Shown: positions 10,782-22,252, numbered from the stretch's first letter. The stretch: DNA of 64,000 nucleotides from Athripsodes cinereus (GCA_947579605.1 OX388307.1:34201237-34265236); one strand, 5' to 3'. Notes: a model not told the origin generated them from the sequence alone. Program-made: numbers and translations.

Positions 10782-10865
10782 CATAAGTCTGTCTTCTGAA
10801 GCTTTAGCTTCTTCCCCTTCGCTTCCGACACTGCTAGAAGCGGATCCTGTAGGGTGGTGAGTCAT
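10782..10865 (-). CDS. first coding exon of an unidentified gene
   Basis: On the minus strand an ATG at 10863-10865 opens 28 codons (MTHHPTGSASSS, then an acidic stretch GSEGEEAKASEDRLM). It ends exactly at a good donor, ATG|GTAAGA (exon end 10782), in phase 0. The composition, Ser/Gly-rich then acidic, is that of a disordered N-terminus and differs clearly from the AT-rich chance ORFs nearby. No following exon was recognised between here and the left edge, so the rest of the gene is either in short exons I could not find or beyond the window. If the gene is real, the elements at 1-10.7 kb would be intronic. The product is not identified. Confidence 0.45.
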
Positions 10866-10899
10866 ATTTCTAAAAATATCTTCAACAGAATTCATTCAT

Positions 10900-11820
10900 G
10901 CAAGTTCTAAATGTCTCCAGGCGAAAATAATTTCATTCACTCGATAATGTTCTACGTATAACACTTTTCAACTTAAAACACTTTCTTCGATGTTAGATAA
11001 TAGTGTTCACCTTGTATATTTTTGTTTTCTTGTTATGTTTGCATAGTTAAATATAAATTGATTTTACTTTTAAAAGAATCCAGTGCAAGGTTTATTGAAT
11101 CGTGGCTTGTTTTCGCTTTCACAATAACGTTCTTATGTCTTTTAATCAAATTTGCACATGACGAAAATTATAAAATGTCTACGCATTTTTTTTTATTTTA
11201 TTCTTTCTGCGTTTCATCGGTTACGCATAACAAAATCAAGAAGTCAATTTGCATTTAAAAAAATGTGATGGTATGTAGTGGCGAGATTATTACTATACAA
11301 GCTTTTGTAACCCGGCATTGCTCGGGTTTAAATAAACAGAAACCGTGCAAATACATGGGTTAAAATTGGTATTTTTAGTTTGTAGTACCTACATAAATCT
11401 TCAAGTGATTTGCCATGAAAAGTAAAGAAAAATATTAGGCGAAAATAAATAGGTTCTTATGGCTAGTACCGAGGTACTTTTGTATTTATTTATACAAAAA
11501 ATCAATTAACATTGTTTATGGATTTTTTACATAATATTTCTATTCTTCTCAAGGCCATCCACTCGTTTGCGAGTGATTTAGTTTTACATAATACTATTCT
11601 TATTCTACAGTATGGATTTCTATGGTCTCATAATATCCTCCATTATGAAAATAGCTCAAAATGTCAAAAATATGCAATTTTTATTCTCATAATTCAGGAT
11701 TTTTTGTCATTAGCAATCACAATGTTTCATTATGTAAACAGTCCCTAATTATTTAGTTTCAGTATTGTTTTATTTATTGTTACATCCATTTTGAAATTAA
11801 TTCAATACAATGAAAAATGT
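10900..11820. other. no supported feature
   Basis: Possible promoter side of the exon at 10782-10865. The plus-strand ORFs at 11022-11258 and 11512-11748 are hydrophobic, AT-driven translations without family features. Confidence 0.4.
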
Positions 11821-11838
11821 TTGACTATAAATATTGGA

Positions 11839-11884
11839 TTTTCATACATTCGCTTGGCAATTTTGTCAAGCGAATGTATGGGAA
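11839..11884. repeat. perfect short hairpin
   Basis: 'CATACATTCGCTTG' (about 11846) and its exact inverse are separated by about 10 nt. It is isolated, with no match to the other fold-back families here. Confidence 0.5.
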
Positions 11885-12423
11885 TCTCATTAAAATTGTA
11901 ATATCTTTATCAATACATAAGATATTTAAAATGTTTTTAGCCTTAAACCTGCCCAGGAGATGAGACCTCGTATAGAGTGTATTATTTTACTTCTGTCTTT
12001 CCTTATTTCAGAGTCCATTGAGGACATACGCACATACGAACCGACTCAAATATTTATGTGTGGATTTGTGATTTCTTCCATCTAACCACGTCATATTAAA
12101 ACAAAACATACACAATACAAGATAAGCAAAAGCAATAAATAAGAAAAATTGCTATGAAACATTTTGATTTTTAAACTCAATCTTTCTTATCCACATTTAA
12201 ATTTTGAATTTTAAGCTAGATGTGTACTCGTGCAGTCTATGAATGAGTTTTGTAAAAGAAATTACCCTTTATAAGTAAGAGTAATATTTTCTTCAGATTG
12301 ATTATGAAAATATATTAAATAGAACGTAATTTTTCATTAGTTTTAGCTGAGATAGGTACCTACTATTTCTAGTCAATTTCTACGAAAGGTTATCTAGTAA
12401 TACCTAGAACAAAAATACCTATT

Positions 12424-12612
12424 GATGATCGCAGTTGTATTTATTATTATATCATTCACTGTATGCCGTTACAAGTGGACACATGGAAAATGGGGAATTA
12501 ATTCCATGAGTATAATCTGCACGCCTCCCTCAGCTCAAATCTGGGTGTCCCTTGATATCATGTAACGGTATACAGTGAAAGATAATTATAATAATAAATA
12601 CAACTATGATCA
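12424..12612. repeat. fold-back element with about 45-bp arms
   Basis: The left arm 'gttgtatttattattata...cactgtatgccgttaca' and its inverse at about 12562-12610 enclose about 90 bp. The layout (inverted tails around a centre) resembles the ribozyme-bearing loci, but no hammerhead core is present. Confidence 0.55.
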
Positions 12613-12817
12613 TTATTACATATTTTTTTACTGGAAAACTATTGTAGAACCCTTTTTCTAACATGCTTTAGTCATTTCAGATGTCATCGACTTATCAGAT
12701 ACACGACGTGCAATATTTTTCTAGCTAACTCGTAACCAAGCTCATGATATCGTGATTGCAAAAACAGATCCTAAAACTATTAGAACGCTAGCAGCAGATA
12801 ATTGGGTCAAATAAATA

Positions 12818-12962
12818 TTGGGTTAGTTGGAAGAGATCCCGCCTTTGCGATAAACTCGCCCTCTAAATATTGATTGTATTTAATTTGAATGCATTTCTCT
12901 ATAAAGTTTTGTATGTATTGTGATCAATATACCTACAGTAAAGAATGAATAAATAAATAAAA
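12818..12962 (+). repeat. AATAA-tailed retroposon fragment, copy 1
   Basis: 'gggttagttggaagagatc', 'gcgataaactcgccctct', then 'cagtaaagaatgaataaata'. The same blocks occur at 30368 (+), 36225 (-), 40548 (-) and 48455 (+). The A-rich tandem tail suggests the 3' end of a retroposon. Confidence 0.65.
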
Positions 12963-13860
12963 CCAAACTACGTTTATTGAATAAATAAACAACTTAAATA
13001 ATTTAAGCTAATTAAAATCATCTAAATAAAACATAAATAATGATCAATTTAAAAATAAAGAAAAACGTTCATCTCATTCCACTTTCAAAATATAGAACAA
13101 ATTTCAACTCTATTTGGAAAGAATTCCAAATTTAAAATGTGTTCTATGTCAAATCATGATTACATATTACAATTTGTCATGTTTATGGAAAATTAATATT
13201 TACAAAATTCGACAGAAAGTTCCACCCATAAAATTATCTTTATGAATACCTACAAAATAATATTATGTCTGAAATCGCGTGCAGATTCCATGTTCTGTCA
13301 CCGTTAGTCATCGAAAAAGAATATTAGGTAGGTTAGTGTGTATAGAAAATAAACAAATTATACCAATTAGATATAGATAATGAAACATACAATTAAAACA
13401 ATTATACAATAACCACAGACAATAGTTATTACTATTAACGAACACCACTAAAGATAAAAGAATAGAACAAACATAAATTATATTCAAATTTCGAATCGAA
13501 TTGAAAATGCTGTAATGTTTGTTCACATCAGTATCACGTAGTACTTTCTAACCGTAACTATTCTATGTATTTTTTTATATGTAGAAACTTGATTTTTTTT
13601 TAATTTTGTAACGAACAACACGAACTTGTCTCTACGGGAGCTTTCCCAACACTAAAATATTTTCCATAACCACAGTTTTATTGTAATAAGTTACATGAGG
13701 TTGTCATGGCAATTATTTCCCTCACACACCATAAACATTGTATTCGTTGCTTACCTACTAGATAGATACTACCATGCTACGAGGGTATTATTGTACTTTT
13801 CAATAAGTTGAGTTCTACACAGGACAGCGTAACGTTAAAACGTAAAATGCAGTCACAGGA
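12963..13860. other. no recognisable feature
   Basis: AT-rich spacer with no coding or repeat signal that I can support. Confidence 0.4.
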
Positions 13861-13863
13861 AGT

Positions 13864-14273
13864 ATAGGTACTAGTGACGTAAAGAATATTCGTATTAGCA
13901 TTCGCGAATATTCGCATATTTCAAAGTATTCGCAAAAAAATATGCAAATGTTTTGCGAATATTACCGAAAATTTCGGTAATAAAGTATCGGATATTCGGT
14001 AAAAGTAGCGGATACTTACCCGGTACATTGTAGAAAAAGGTACTACAACAAAATATTCTTTAAGAAAACCGAGGAGTTTTGAAATATTTTAAATTCCTAT
14101 ACCATTTTGAAAATTCGGCGACGGGGGGTTAGAAATTTGAATGATTGACCAATATTGTAGAAATAATTTATAAGCAAATCAATATTCGCTATTCGCGAAT
14201 GTCGGTAACAAATATTCGCATTCGCATTCGCGAATATCCAAAATCACACATTCGTTACATCACTAATAGGTAC
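13864..14273. mobile_element. hAT-type MITE, TSD ATAGGTAC
   Basis: The element (13872-14265, 394 bp) has ends TAGTGACGTAA and TTACATCACTA. It is flanked by a perfect 8-bp duplication, ATAGGTAC (13864-13871 and 14266-14273). Subterminal regions are packed with 'attcgcgaatattcg' motifs. There is no ORF. Confidence 0.88.
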
Positions 14274-14689
14274 CTACCTATCTCTTGAACCGGATAATAT
14301 ATCGATGACGGTGAACCGGATAAAAATGCATTAACTGTAAAAGTTATCCATCTAAGTATGCAGGTTTATAATATTAGTGAAATCCTCCCGTCATATTAAA
14401 ACATAAAAACGATATTTTTTTAAACATATGTATTTTACTTTTTACAAATAAATGTGTTTAGGTTTGCATGCCTACTAATTGAATATAATTATATTATTAA
14501 ATATTATCAATAGATTATCAACCCCGTGGAGTCTTCGGTAAAAAAAAGGTCTCCACTCTGTTCTATATAATTTTTAAATGTCTTGTAAAAGGCAAGTATT
14601 AGTAAAACCTCAAATATAAGATAATAATTATCATCTTATAATCCTACTTTTTACGGAGGTGAAAAACCGCATATTTATTACTCGCAATT

Positions 14690-14897
14690 AGTTCGCCAGC
14701 TACCCTACTTGTAGGACATGCTGTGATCAGTGGCGTAACGTGCCTTAGACGGGCCCTGTATAAAATAATATCAGGGGGCCAGATGAAACCACGTTCGGAG
14801 CCTCTGTAGCCTAGGGCCCCCGTACCATTGATGCGACTGATACGGCGGTAGCTACGCCCCTGGCCATGATGGTATAATCATAGCAGTAGTAGTTGTA
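14690..14897 (+). repeat. TAG-tailed repeat, interrupted by a hAT MITE
   Basis: 'ccctacttgtaggacatgctgtgat' blocks precede the MITE, and 'ggtataatcatagcagtagta' follows it, in the family order. Confidence 0.65.
14720..14870. mobile_element. 135-bp hAT-type MITE nested in a TAG-tailed repeat
   Basis: The element (14728-14862) begins CAGTGGCGTAACG and ends GCTACGCCCCTG, classic hAT termini. The flanking 8-mers gctgtgat and gccatgat differ at two sites. Both derive from the repeat's own 'gccgtgat', so this is an aged target duplication. Confidence 0.85.
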
Positions 14898-14899
14898 TT

Positions 14900-15305
14900 A
14901 ATTCAATGAGATTAGGAGCAGTATTAAATACATGACAAATATAATGAAAGTTTTCGAGTGTAATATGTAAAAAAAAATCGTTAAACAATACGTGTAGGTA
15001 CCAACCTAAGACATTTTTACATCTTCCATTCAGCAGTTTGCCAACTATTCTGAATGTCTCATTTTATTATGCTACGAAAATTAGGCCTTCGTGTTCAGTA
15101 CGTAATATTATACGGTCAAGTCTTCGCTGACTTGTGGAAGATCCTACCAACATAGTATTGTATAGATAAGTAGATATATGAATAGATATAGAAAATTAGG
15201 TGTAAGTTGGTGAGTTACTAATCGTACAGTACGTACATAAATTCTGGTACATTCAAAACAACATAATACACCCAATTTTACTGTAATCGGTCGAAATGTC
15301 AATAA
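14900..15305. other. no recognisable feature
   Basis: AT-rich spacer between two MITEs. Confidence 0.4.
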
Positions 15306-15307
15306 TA

Positions 15308-15826
15308 GTAGATACCAGGGATGTTGCGGATGTCGATTTTTACACATCCGCGGATGTGAATGCGGATGCGGATTTTTGAAGGCTCACATCCGCGGATTCG
15401 GATGCGGATGCGGATGTTCAAGATGTTATAGAAAAAATTAGGAACTATCTTAGTTGGTAGGCCCCACTGTCAAATATGTGACGAAATTGTTGCTACAATA
15501 ATATGATGGTTTTTTTGGGAATTTTTTTTTTGTTATTTGCAAAAACCGGCAAAAAAAATAAAATAAAACCGGCAAAAATAAAAACGCTTCGGATCTTGTC
15601 ACCAATTTTTTCGTTCCCATTGGTTAATGTCAAGTGCGAACGGCACGCGCCATTCGCCGGCCCCGCCCCATTTCTTTCTTGTAGCAAATTGTCTTACATC
15701 CGCATCCGCATGAACATCCGCATCGATTATTGCGGATGCGGATGCGGATGCAGATGTCCAAATACATGCGGAAGCTCCGCATTTGCGGATGCGGATGCGA
15801 ATATTCGCAACATCCCTGGTAGATAC
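15308..15826. mobile_element. hAT-type MITE family K, copy 1, TSD GTAGATAC
   Basis: The element (15316-15818, 503 bp) starts CAGGGATGTTGCGGATGT and ends CGCAACATCCCTG. It is flanked by the exact 8-bp duplication GTAGATAC. Tandem 'gcggat'/'atccgc' hexamers fill both subterminal regions, as in many hAT elements. It is very similar throughout to the element at 46078-46558. Translations across it are not a gene. Confidence 0.93.
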
Positions 15827-16214
15827 CTACCTAATAATATAACATGGATATCTGATTAAGTACTCGATATTCGGGTATGTGAACTTTTAGTTACCTACCT
15901 ACTTGACGCGTTTCATTTATTATTCAAATAAATCGTTTTTGTGGTTGATTGCTATGTTAGTAATATATTACATTCAATGTAATATAAAAACTTAAAAAGA
16001 CATACATACACCCAGAGAGGGCGCAGAAACTAGAAGATCAAAAATGGATGTCGATGGATGGAAAAATAGCATCGAATTCAGGAGTTGCCCCGGGCCTCTC
16101 CACCCCACAGAAATCAGACTATCTTGAATCAACTATGTACCTACACTGGATAAAATTGTGAACTCTTCAGGTCCAACTTACAAGAAATAAAAAAATATAA
16201 TATATCTTATAGGG

Positions 16215-16733
16215 TGTCGAGATCTCCAGCAGCAATAACCTCTTTGACGATGTAAGAGAACAAGCAAACAAGGCTGCCGCCGTGGCTGGGTGCTTGAAGA
16301 GTGCTGTATGGAGAAACAAAGACATGCTAAGAGAGAGCAAAGTAAGGATCTATAAGACCTGCATAAGACCGATCATGACATACGGCATAGAATCAAGAGC
16401 TGACACCACCAGAACAAAAAGCCTTCTTAGAACCACCGAAATGAAAACTCTACGACCCATCGCGGGTGTAACTCTTCGTGACAGAATAAGAAATTCAGAA
16501 ATTAGAAGAATCTGTAATGTCGAAGATGTTGTGCGATGGGGCAGAACGAGAAGACGTTTCTGGAGAGATCATGTGGGGAGGGCGAGCTCAGATCGAGTGG
16601 TCAGAATTGCAGCAGATGAACACATGACAGAAAACAGACCCCCAGGAAGACCACCTAAACGCTGGAGGGACAGTTGGACATCCACCTCCCAGGAGCAGGC
16701 TCCGAGAACCACAGGACATAGTCCTAACTGAAG
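16215..16733 (+). mobile_element. non-LTR retrotransposon, C-terminal RT fragment
   Basis: The frame encodes VEISSSNNLFDDVREQANKA, then 'CIRPIMTYGIES' (the end of the reverse transcriptase), and a 'PPGRPPKRWRDSW' block before the stop. This is a common arthropod RTE/CR1-type C-terminus. The copy is truncated at the 5' end. Confidence 0.8.
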
Positions 16734-16739
16734 CAAAAG

Positions 16740-17900
16740 AAGAAGAAGAAGAATATATCTTAAATTTTCTCTCCCTCGTCGCAACACTTTCCGAACGGAC
16801 CGAATTTATAATGAATAAAATAGAATCGGTTAGTATATTATAGAATACGATTTTTTTATTTGTTCCATTGATTTTGCAAAAATGTCTTTATACTTTTTTA
16901 TAAAAATAAGCCAGTACCTACCAAGCAGACTTGTTTTCAACTAAGATAAGAAATACAGCTGCAAATAAAATTTTAAAAATCGGAGCAAAGTAACGCTGAA
17001 TTTAACTATTTTAGGTAAACAAGATATTTGAAATAGAACATGACTATTCGAAGCAGAGAGCTTCGAATGCATATTGTAATAATTTACACATAAAAAAATG
17101 TGAGTATTATTATAAGAATGTTACTTAAAATGTTTGGGCTCTTATATTTACTTGGGCGCTTTACGCTTCTGTAATATATAATAAATTATAGCTGTATGTA
17201 AGTCTCCGCTCTCATTCATCTACAGCTTAATTAGATTTTAAAATTATCTTTCTATATTATCTATCTTTAGTCTCACGCTGTATCCCTGGGGTAGGCAGTA
17301 AGAACAGAATATTATCAATATCGAATTGAATTATTATTATAAAATTCGAAATAATAAATACGACAGAATAAATCATAATGCCTGTTTTTATATTATGACC
17401 ATGAAGTAAGAAAGGACTTTTTCCCGTATTTCTCTGATGCATAATAATAACTTGTTATCAACCTATATCAAGGACTGATGAAGAGCAAGGAGCAATGCTA
17501 GGTATTAAATAATAATTACATCCTTATAATTATAATTATGTCAGCATCTCAACAAAAAAATATTGAATCACATATTATAATAAGGGCATTGCTTAATTTC
17601 ATTGCAAATCACCCGCATTATTAAGCGGCGAACAAGATAAAATTTGAATATCTCCCCATATTTCAAATTTCAGCGCGTAAAAACACAGGTTCTCGTCTAT
17701 GGTTAAAATATTGTATTGAAATGTCAAATTATTAATCTTTTTTTCTATGGTAAAATTCAAAAGTCAAAACAAAATCATTGTTGTTTACGTTGTTTTAATG
17801 TATTGATTTTATTGTTATTTTTATTTATAAATATTGCGATGAATATCTGATAGTTGTAATTAAAATGATTGTGTGAATTATATCACAGATTTATCACGTG
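16740..17900. other. no recognisable feature; upstream of the SANT-like gene
   Basis: AT-rich. The last 200 bp presumably hold the promoter of the gene starting at 17918. No TATA or other motif is convincing. Confidence 0.4.
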
Positions 17901-17917
17901 ACATTTGAAATATCGCA

Positions 17918-19977
17918 ATGTCTGGCAGAAAAATGTAAGACTACAAAAAATATCTCATATCCTTTAATTTGTTATAGTTTTAGAGAGCTAAAATCGTTAT
18001 TTTCAATCTTTTTTAGACGGGATAAGTCATTTACAGACGAAGAAAGTAAAAGATTGGTGTACCTGTGCAACAGGCATAAGAAAAAACACGATATTCCTGT
18101 TTTTAAGACCAGTGACTGGATGTGCATTGCAAAAGAATTCAATGAAGGACAAGCTTATTATAGAAATGCAAGAGCTCTGAGAGATAGAGTCTATAACTTG
18201 ATCAAAAAAGGAATGGTACGTATAGCTGTCCTCTTTGTGCCATAATTTCAGAATGGGTGGCATCATATCTCGTCACTGAAATTGAAGCTGTGCGTTAATT
18301 ATACACGCTGTTGGTCCATTTTTGGGAGTTCGTTTGATGGTATGGAGAGAGAACATGTATAGCTGTTTTAATTTATTGTTTTAATATGTATTCATTCTTC
18401 ATATCATCGTTGGTTGTTTGTCAGAAATTGCCTGCATGCAATAAACCCGCCATTTGTACTACTTAAAAATAGACAATAAAGATTTTTTTTTATCATGGCA
18501 TCTCCTATAAATGGGGTAGCCAATGGGCTCACTGTGTTCTACAATGTTTCAAGTCTCTGTTATAAAAAAAAGAAATAAAGGATGTGCGTTATAATCTCAT
18601 TACCAGATTGAAAATGGTTTTATATTTATCGCTAGAAACCTACTCCACCCATCCTGAATGTCTTGATTTTATATTGGCATGGAGAGGACAGCTTGCATGT
18701 TTCTTACATGCAGCTGGTCTGCTGGCTACCCCACTTGTGGGATATGCCGTGATGGTATAGTAGTAGTAGTAGTAGAAACCTAATTATATTTTGGGTATTT
18801 TTTTCAAATAACATTTTGCATATTTTAATAATAATCTCCTTACAAGCCTATTTCTGCTCATTATTAATCCTATTAACTAAACTAAACTTACACTAAATAA
18901 AATAGAATTTTATGTATCTCAATCCTTATTTAAATTATTATTGAATATAATTTTCAGATTCCTCGTATAAGAGATACAACACCGGAGTCCATTCAAATAA
19001 GCAGTAGTAATAAACCTTCAGATTCGCCGTTTTCAACACCTGGCAAGGAACGAGAATTTGTTGAAGTAGACAATAATGTGGAACCACATGCAAAACCTTT
19101 GAATGTTCTTATTCCAATATCTGACTCACACTCTATTGAATCTAATGGTGAAATAACAGAAATACCTGATAATACCTCTGTAACATTTGAAGAAACTAAT
19201 GGTAAGTATTTCGTCTTTTTAGACCAGTGCTGTTTACTTCATTTCTTTCCATGGTCTCAAATCCCAAGCCAGCTGCATCCAACATATTCAATCAAATCAT
19301 CCCTCCATCTCGATGGTGGCATTCTCTTCTCAAATACTAATAAACTCTCCATAATTTGTCTCATTATTTTTCTTTGCCAAAGTTGAATTAAGAATCTAGT
19401 TATTTTTTTTTTTACTCCTAAATTTTTCATGCTGGCAATCTTTATTTAGCACCCCGTTCTTTGAAATTAACTGTAACTTAAAAAAAAGTACCAAAGAACC
19501 TTTTTTGTATTCAGCTCCTGACTTTTTTTATATTTTATAGTTCGTGAAGCGAACAATATAATTTACAAAACTTTAAAAATTTAAGGAATAATGCAATTAA
19601 CTTTTTTGTTAATGATTAACAAAGTAATTAATTTTTACTAACATTGCATAGCTTTCATTTTTCTGTAACTTTATTTTTTACTTTCAGGAGATGAAATAAA
19701 TCCCATAGAGATAAAAGCAGAACAGATTGACGAGAGTGAAGAAGATAATGAAAGACCAGAGACACCAGCCATTTCAGTTGAAAATGTTCTAAAATTAAAT
19801 TTAATAGAAAATAAACACGAACAGGAACTGAAACATGCTGAGGAAAAACATAAACTTACGCTTAAACATATGAAAGAGAAACATCAGACAGAAATGAAGA
19901 TCTTGGAATTGAATGTGAAAATTAAACAATGTGAATTTGAGAAAATTAAATTAGAATTGAAGAAGTTAAAAAATTAA
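17918..19977 (+). CDS. Myb/SANT-like DNA-binding coiled-coil protein
   Basis: Four exons join in frame: 17918-17934, 18017-18215, 18958-19201 and 19688-19977 (donors ATGTAAGA, ATGGTACGT, ATGGTAAGT; acceptors TTTTTAG, TTTTCAG, TTTCAG). They give 249 aa. Residues about 6-68 form a Myb/SANT-like trihelix (FTDEESKRLVYLC..., with W in SDWMCIAKEFN and ALRDRVYNLIKKG). Residues 69-175 are Ser/Pro/acidic and probably disordered. Residues about 190-249 are a charged heptad-rich coiled coil (EQELKHAEEKHKL...). The arrangement recalls zeste-type regulators, with an N-terminal Myb-like domain and a C-terminal coiled coil, so a nuclear, oligomeric DNA-binding role is inferred. Proteins of this type also arise from transposon ORFs, but here the introns are clean. 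Exon 1 is only 17 nt. The start is chosen for its short, well-spliced exon and context 'gcaATGt'. AATAAA follows at 19982. Confidence 0.8.
18640..18778 (+). repeat. TAG-tailed repeat (intron 2 of the SANT-like gene)
   Basis: A well-preserved 3' half: 'cccatcctgaatgtcttgat', 'catggagaggacagcttgca', 'cccacttgtgggatatgcc', then (TAG)5. Confidence 0.8.
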
Positions 19978-19981
19978 ACCT

Positions 19982-19987
19982 AATAAA
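19982..19987 (+). promoter_or_regulatory. polyadenylation signal of the SANT-like gene
   Basis: AATAAA 5 nt after the stop codon and 17 nt before a pogo-like element. The mature 3' end is therefore expected inside the transposon. Confidence 0.6.
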
Positions 19988-20001
19988 TTTTATGAAAAGA
20001 G

Positions 20002-21174
20002 TAGGGTCATTGCACCAGTGTTTGTACACAATAAGAAATTTGTCACAATTTCGCTTCATATTTCCTATGTTTTTTTAGAAAATGGTTACTTTTTCTTGAA
20101 TTTAAGTAGCTGGTTATCCTATAAATATGATAACCTACCTATATTTATCAAATGTATCACAACACATTTTTAATATTTTTTTAATTAATTGAGTTGGTGA
20201 TATCTAGTGTTTGTGACAATTTCACCAGTTATTGACACATAAAACTCCAGTGTTTGACACATAGAAAAAATAATATTTCATAGTAGTAAAGTAAATAAAT
20301 AAACTGAGACTGTTTAAAATGTTTATTAGAAATAAAAACAAACATATTTAGGTACTTTATAATATTATTGAAAAGTATATAGGTACCTAACTACACTTAA
20401 AAAAAAAATTGCGGACTTTATGGTCAAATCTCATTTGAAAAGACAAAAGTCAAATATAAATTAATGTGCTTCTGAGTACTTCGTATCTCCTGGATGCTTG
20501 CATTAGAGACATGCCGTTTTTGACAGTATCTACTACACTCTTCATATTCTCTTTATCCCAAAGGAATTTGGGTTTTTTGTTTGGAGCCATGTGTCACAAA
20601 CACATAAATTTATCACAAAATGTTTAAATTCATAACTTGAGTTTCAAATGCCTTCCCTCACTGATGATGTTAATAGAAAAAATAAATAAATAAAAATATT
20701 TGGTAGTAGTGGCAAACACTGGATTTCTTCTAAACCCCAGTAATTGACACTTTGTCAAAGACTGGGGAATTAGTATTAAATACGACTCCAGTGATTGACA
20801 CTGCTAATAAAGCACTCAAAATTACTAAATTCAAGAAATATGGCAATCAACACATTATTCAAAACAATAATGACTATGATAAATACTAATCAACCAAAAA
20901 AATAACATCTTGAAAAAGATGTATGTAGATTATAATACCCTTGTCCTTATCTGGATTTATAAGAAATTAGAAAAAACATGCCTTGTGTTAGAATATATTT
21001 TTTACAGCAGCATGCGTAATAACAACCACCACTAATGACATCACAGGGGATACTAAAATGAACACGGATGACAAAAAGCATACTAGCACTAAAAATGTGT
21101 GCATGTATCTGGAGTCAGTTAAAGACAGAATGTCAAACACTGGTTCAGTGTCAAACACTGGTGCAATGACCCTA
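20002..21174. mobile_element. pogo-like DNA transposon, mostly non-coding
   Basis: 21-bp perfect terminal inverted repeats (20004-20024 and 21152-21172; GGGTCATTGCACCAGTGTTT...) are flanked by TA on both sides (20002-20003, 21173-21174). The motif 'ccagtgtttgacac' and variants recur inside, near both ends and in the middle. TA duplication together with a psq/HTH ORF points to the Tc1/mariner superfamily, pogo branch. Most of the transposase is missing. Confidence 0.8.
20450..20590 (-). pseudogene. psq/HTH N-terminus of a pogo-like transposase
   Basis: A 46-codon minus-strand ORF begins MAPNKKPKFLWDKENM, continues with VVDTVKNGMSLMQASRRYEV, and ends RSTLIYI before a TGA. The pattern 'NG.S...AS..Y.V.RSTL' is the pipsqueak-type helix-turn-helix that starts pogo/Tigger/CENP-B-like transposases. 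The DDE catalytic part is absent from the element, so this is a remnant. It could equally be a first exon with the rest deleted. Confidence 0.6.
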
Positions 21175-21759
21175 GTCGGTAGCGTGATAGTAGAGCAGAA
21201 AGTTTGTGATTCGAGTCACAAGCCAACCTACTCCACCTTCACAATAGAAGCTATTGCTTATGGTGTTCGAGGTGTATTTGAGTTTTTTTTAAATTTGTTA
21301 CAAACCCAAAAATACAATTTTTTAATGTAGAATATCAATATAATGTAAAAATGATGTCCAATTTTTGACTTCCTTGTTTGATATTTTGAAACGGAATAAG
21401 CAAATTCTAGATCAAAATAAATAAATGTAGAAAATGTTTCCTGAATTGCTTTCAAAATTGTTTATTTGCTTATTTCTTGGAAACTTTTGTTGAACAATTT
21501 CACAATGAATATTAATTTACTTCCATACGAGAATGTAATTTAAATATCTTTTCATGAAAATACTGCAGAGTCATGGAAGTCTATAGAAAGTCAAAATACA
21601 ATAATGTTTCAAAGAAGTGGATGGGATAGTTCATTCAGGGTCACTGTCAGTGTTTTCTATTATGTAATAAATGTTGAAATGCGTTGTAATGAAAGAAATA
21701 GTGAAATGGCGGTAGATAAAATCATCTCTTGAACATGGACTAGTCCGGTATTTAAAAAA

Positions 21760-22252
21760 TTAGCTTTAATTATCAGAAACCTCGATTGGAGAACCATGTC
21801 TACACAATGCAACATTGTGCAGAATCTAATCGGAAGATGTGAGAAAGGTGTCCCAACGCTTACGAATTGAGGCTCAAGGCTGGCTTAAGTGATCACTTTC
21901 GGTGTCCATGGACAACGTTCACCAATTCCACCATTCTCACTGTCACGATGTAAGGTCCACCAATCGAGAGACGCTTTATGCAAACCTTAGAAGCGACCAC
22001 TCTTTGGGATCTCATTTTTCAGATAATTGGTGAACGTTGTCCATGGACACCGAAAGTGATCACTTAAGCCAGCCTTGAGCCTCAATTTGTAAGTGTTGGG
22101 ACACCTTTCTCACTTCTTCCGATTAGATTCTGCACAATGTTGCATTGTGTAGACATGGTTCTCCAATCGAGGTTTCTGATTGGTGTTGTCATCTGCATCC
22201 AAATCCGGTTACACAATAAAAAAATTAGTAAATATTCTAAACATTAGCTTTA
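21760..22252. mobile_element. fold-back retroposon family G, copy 2 (longest arms)
   Basis: The element (21769-22243) has arms of about 150 bp (21773-21920 and 22025-22185). They are nearly perfect inverted copies around a 100-bp centre. The family tail ('ccaaatccggttacacaata') follows. The target duplication TTAGCTTTA (9 bp) is at 21760-21768 and 22244-22252. Confidence 0.8.

Noticed and set aside
17476..17505. CTGATGAAGAGC, possible hammerhead core
   Set aside because: No GAAA at a suitable distance and no pairing for stem I.
20655..20690. CTGATGATGTTAATAGAAA, hammerhead-like on the plus strand
   Set aside because: No stem III with UH and no stem I partner follow; the sequence runs into A/T-rich repeats inside the pogo-like element.
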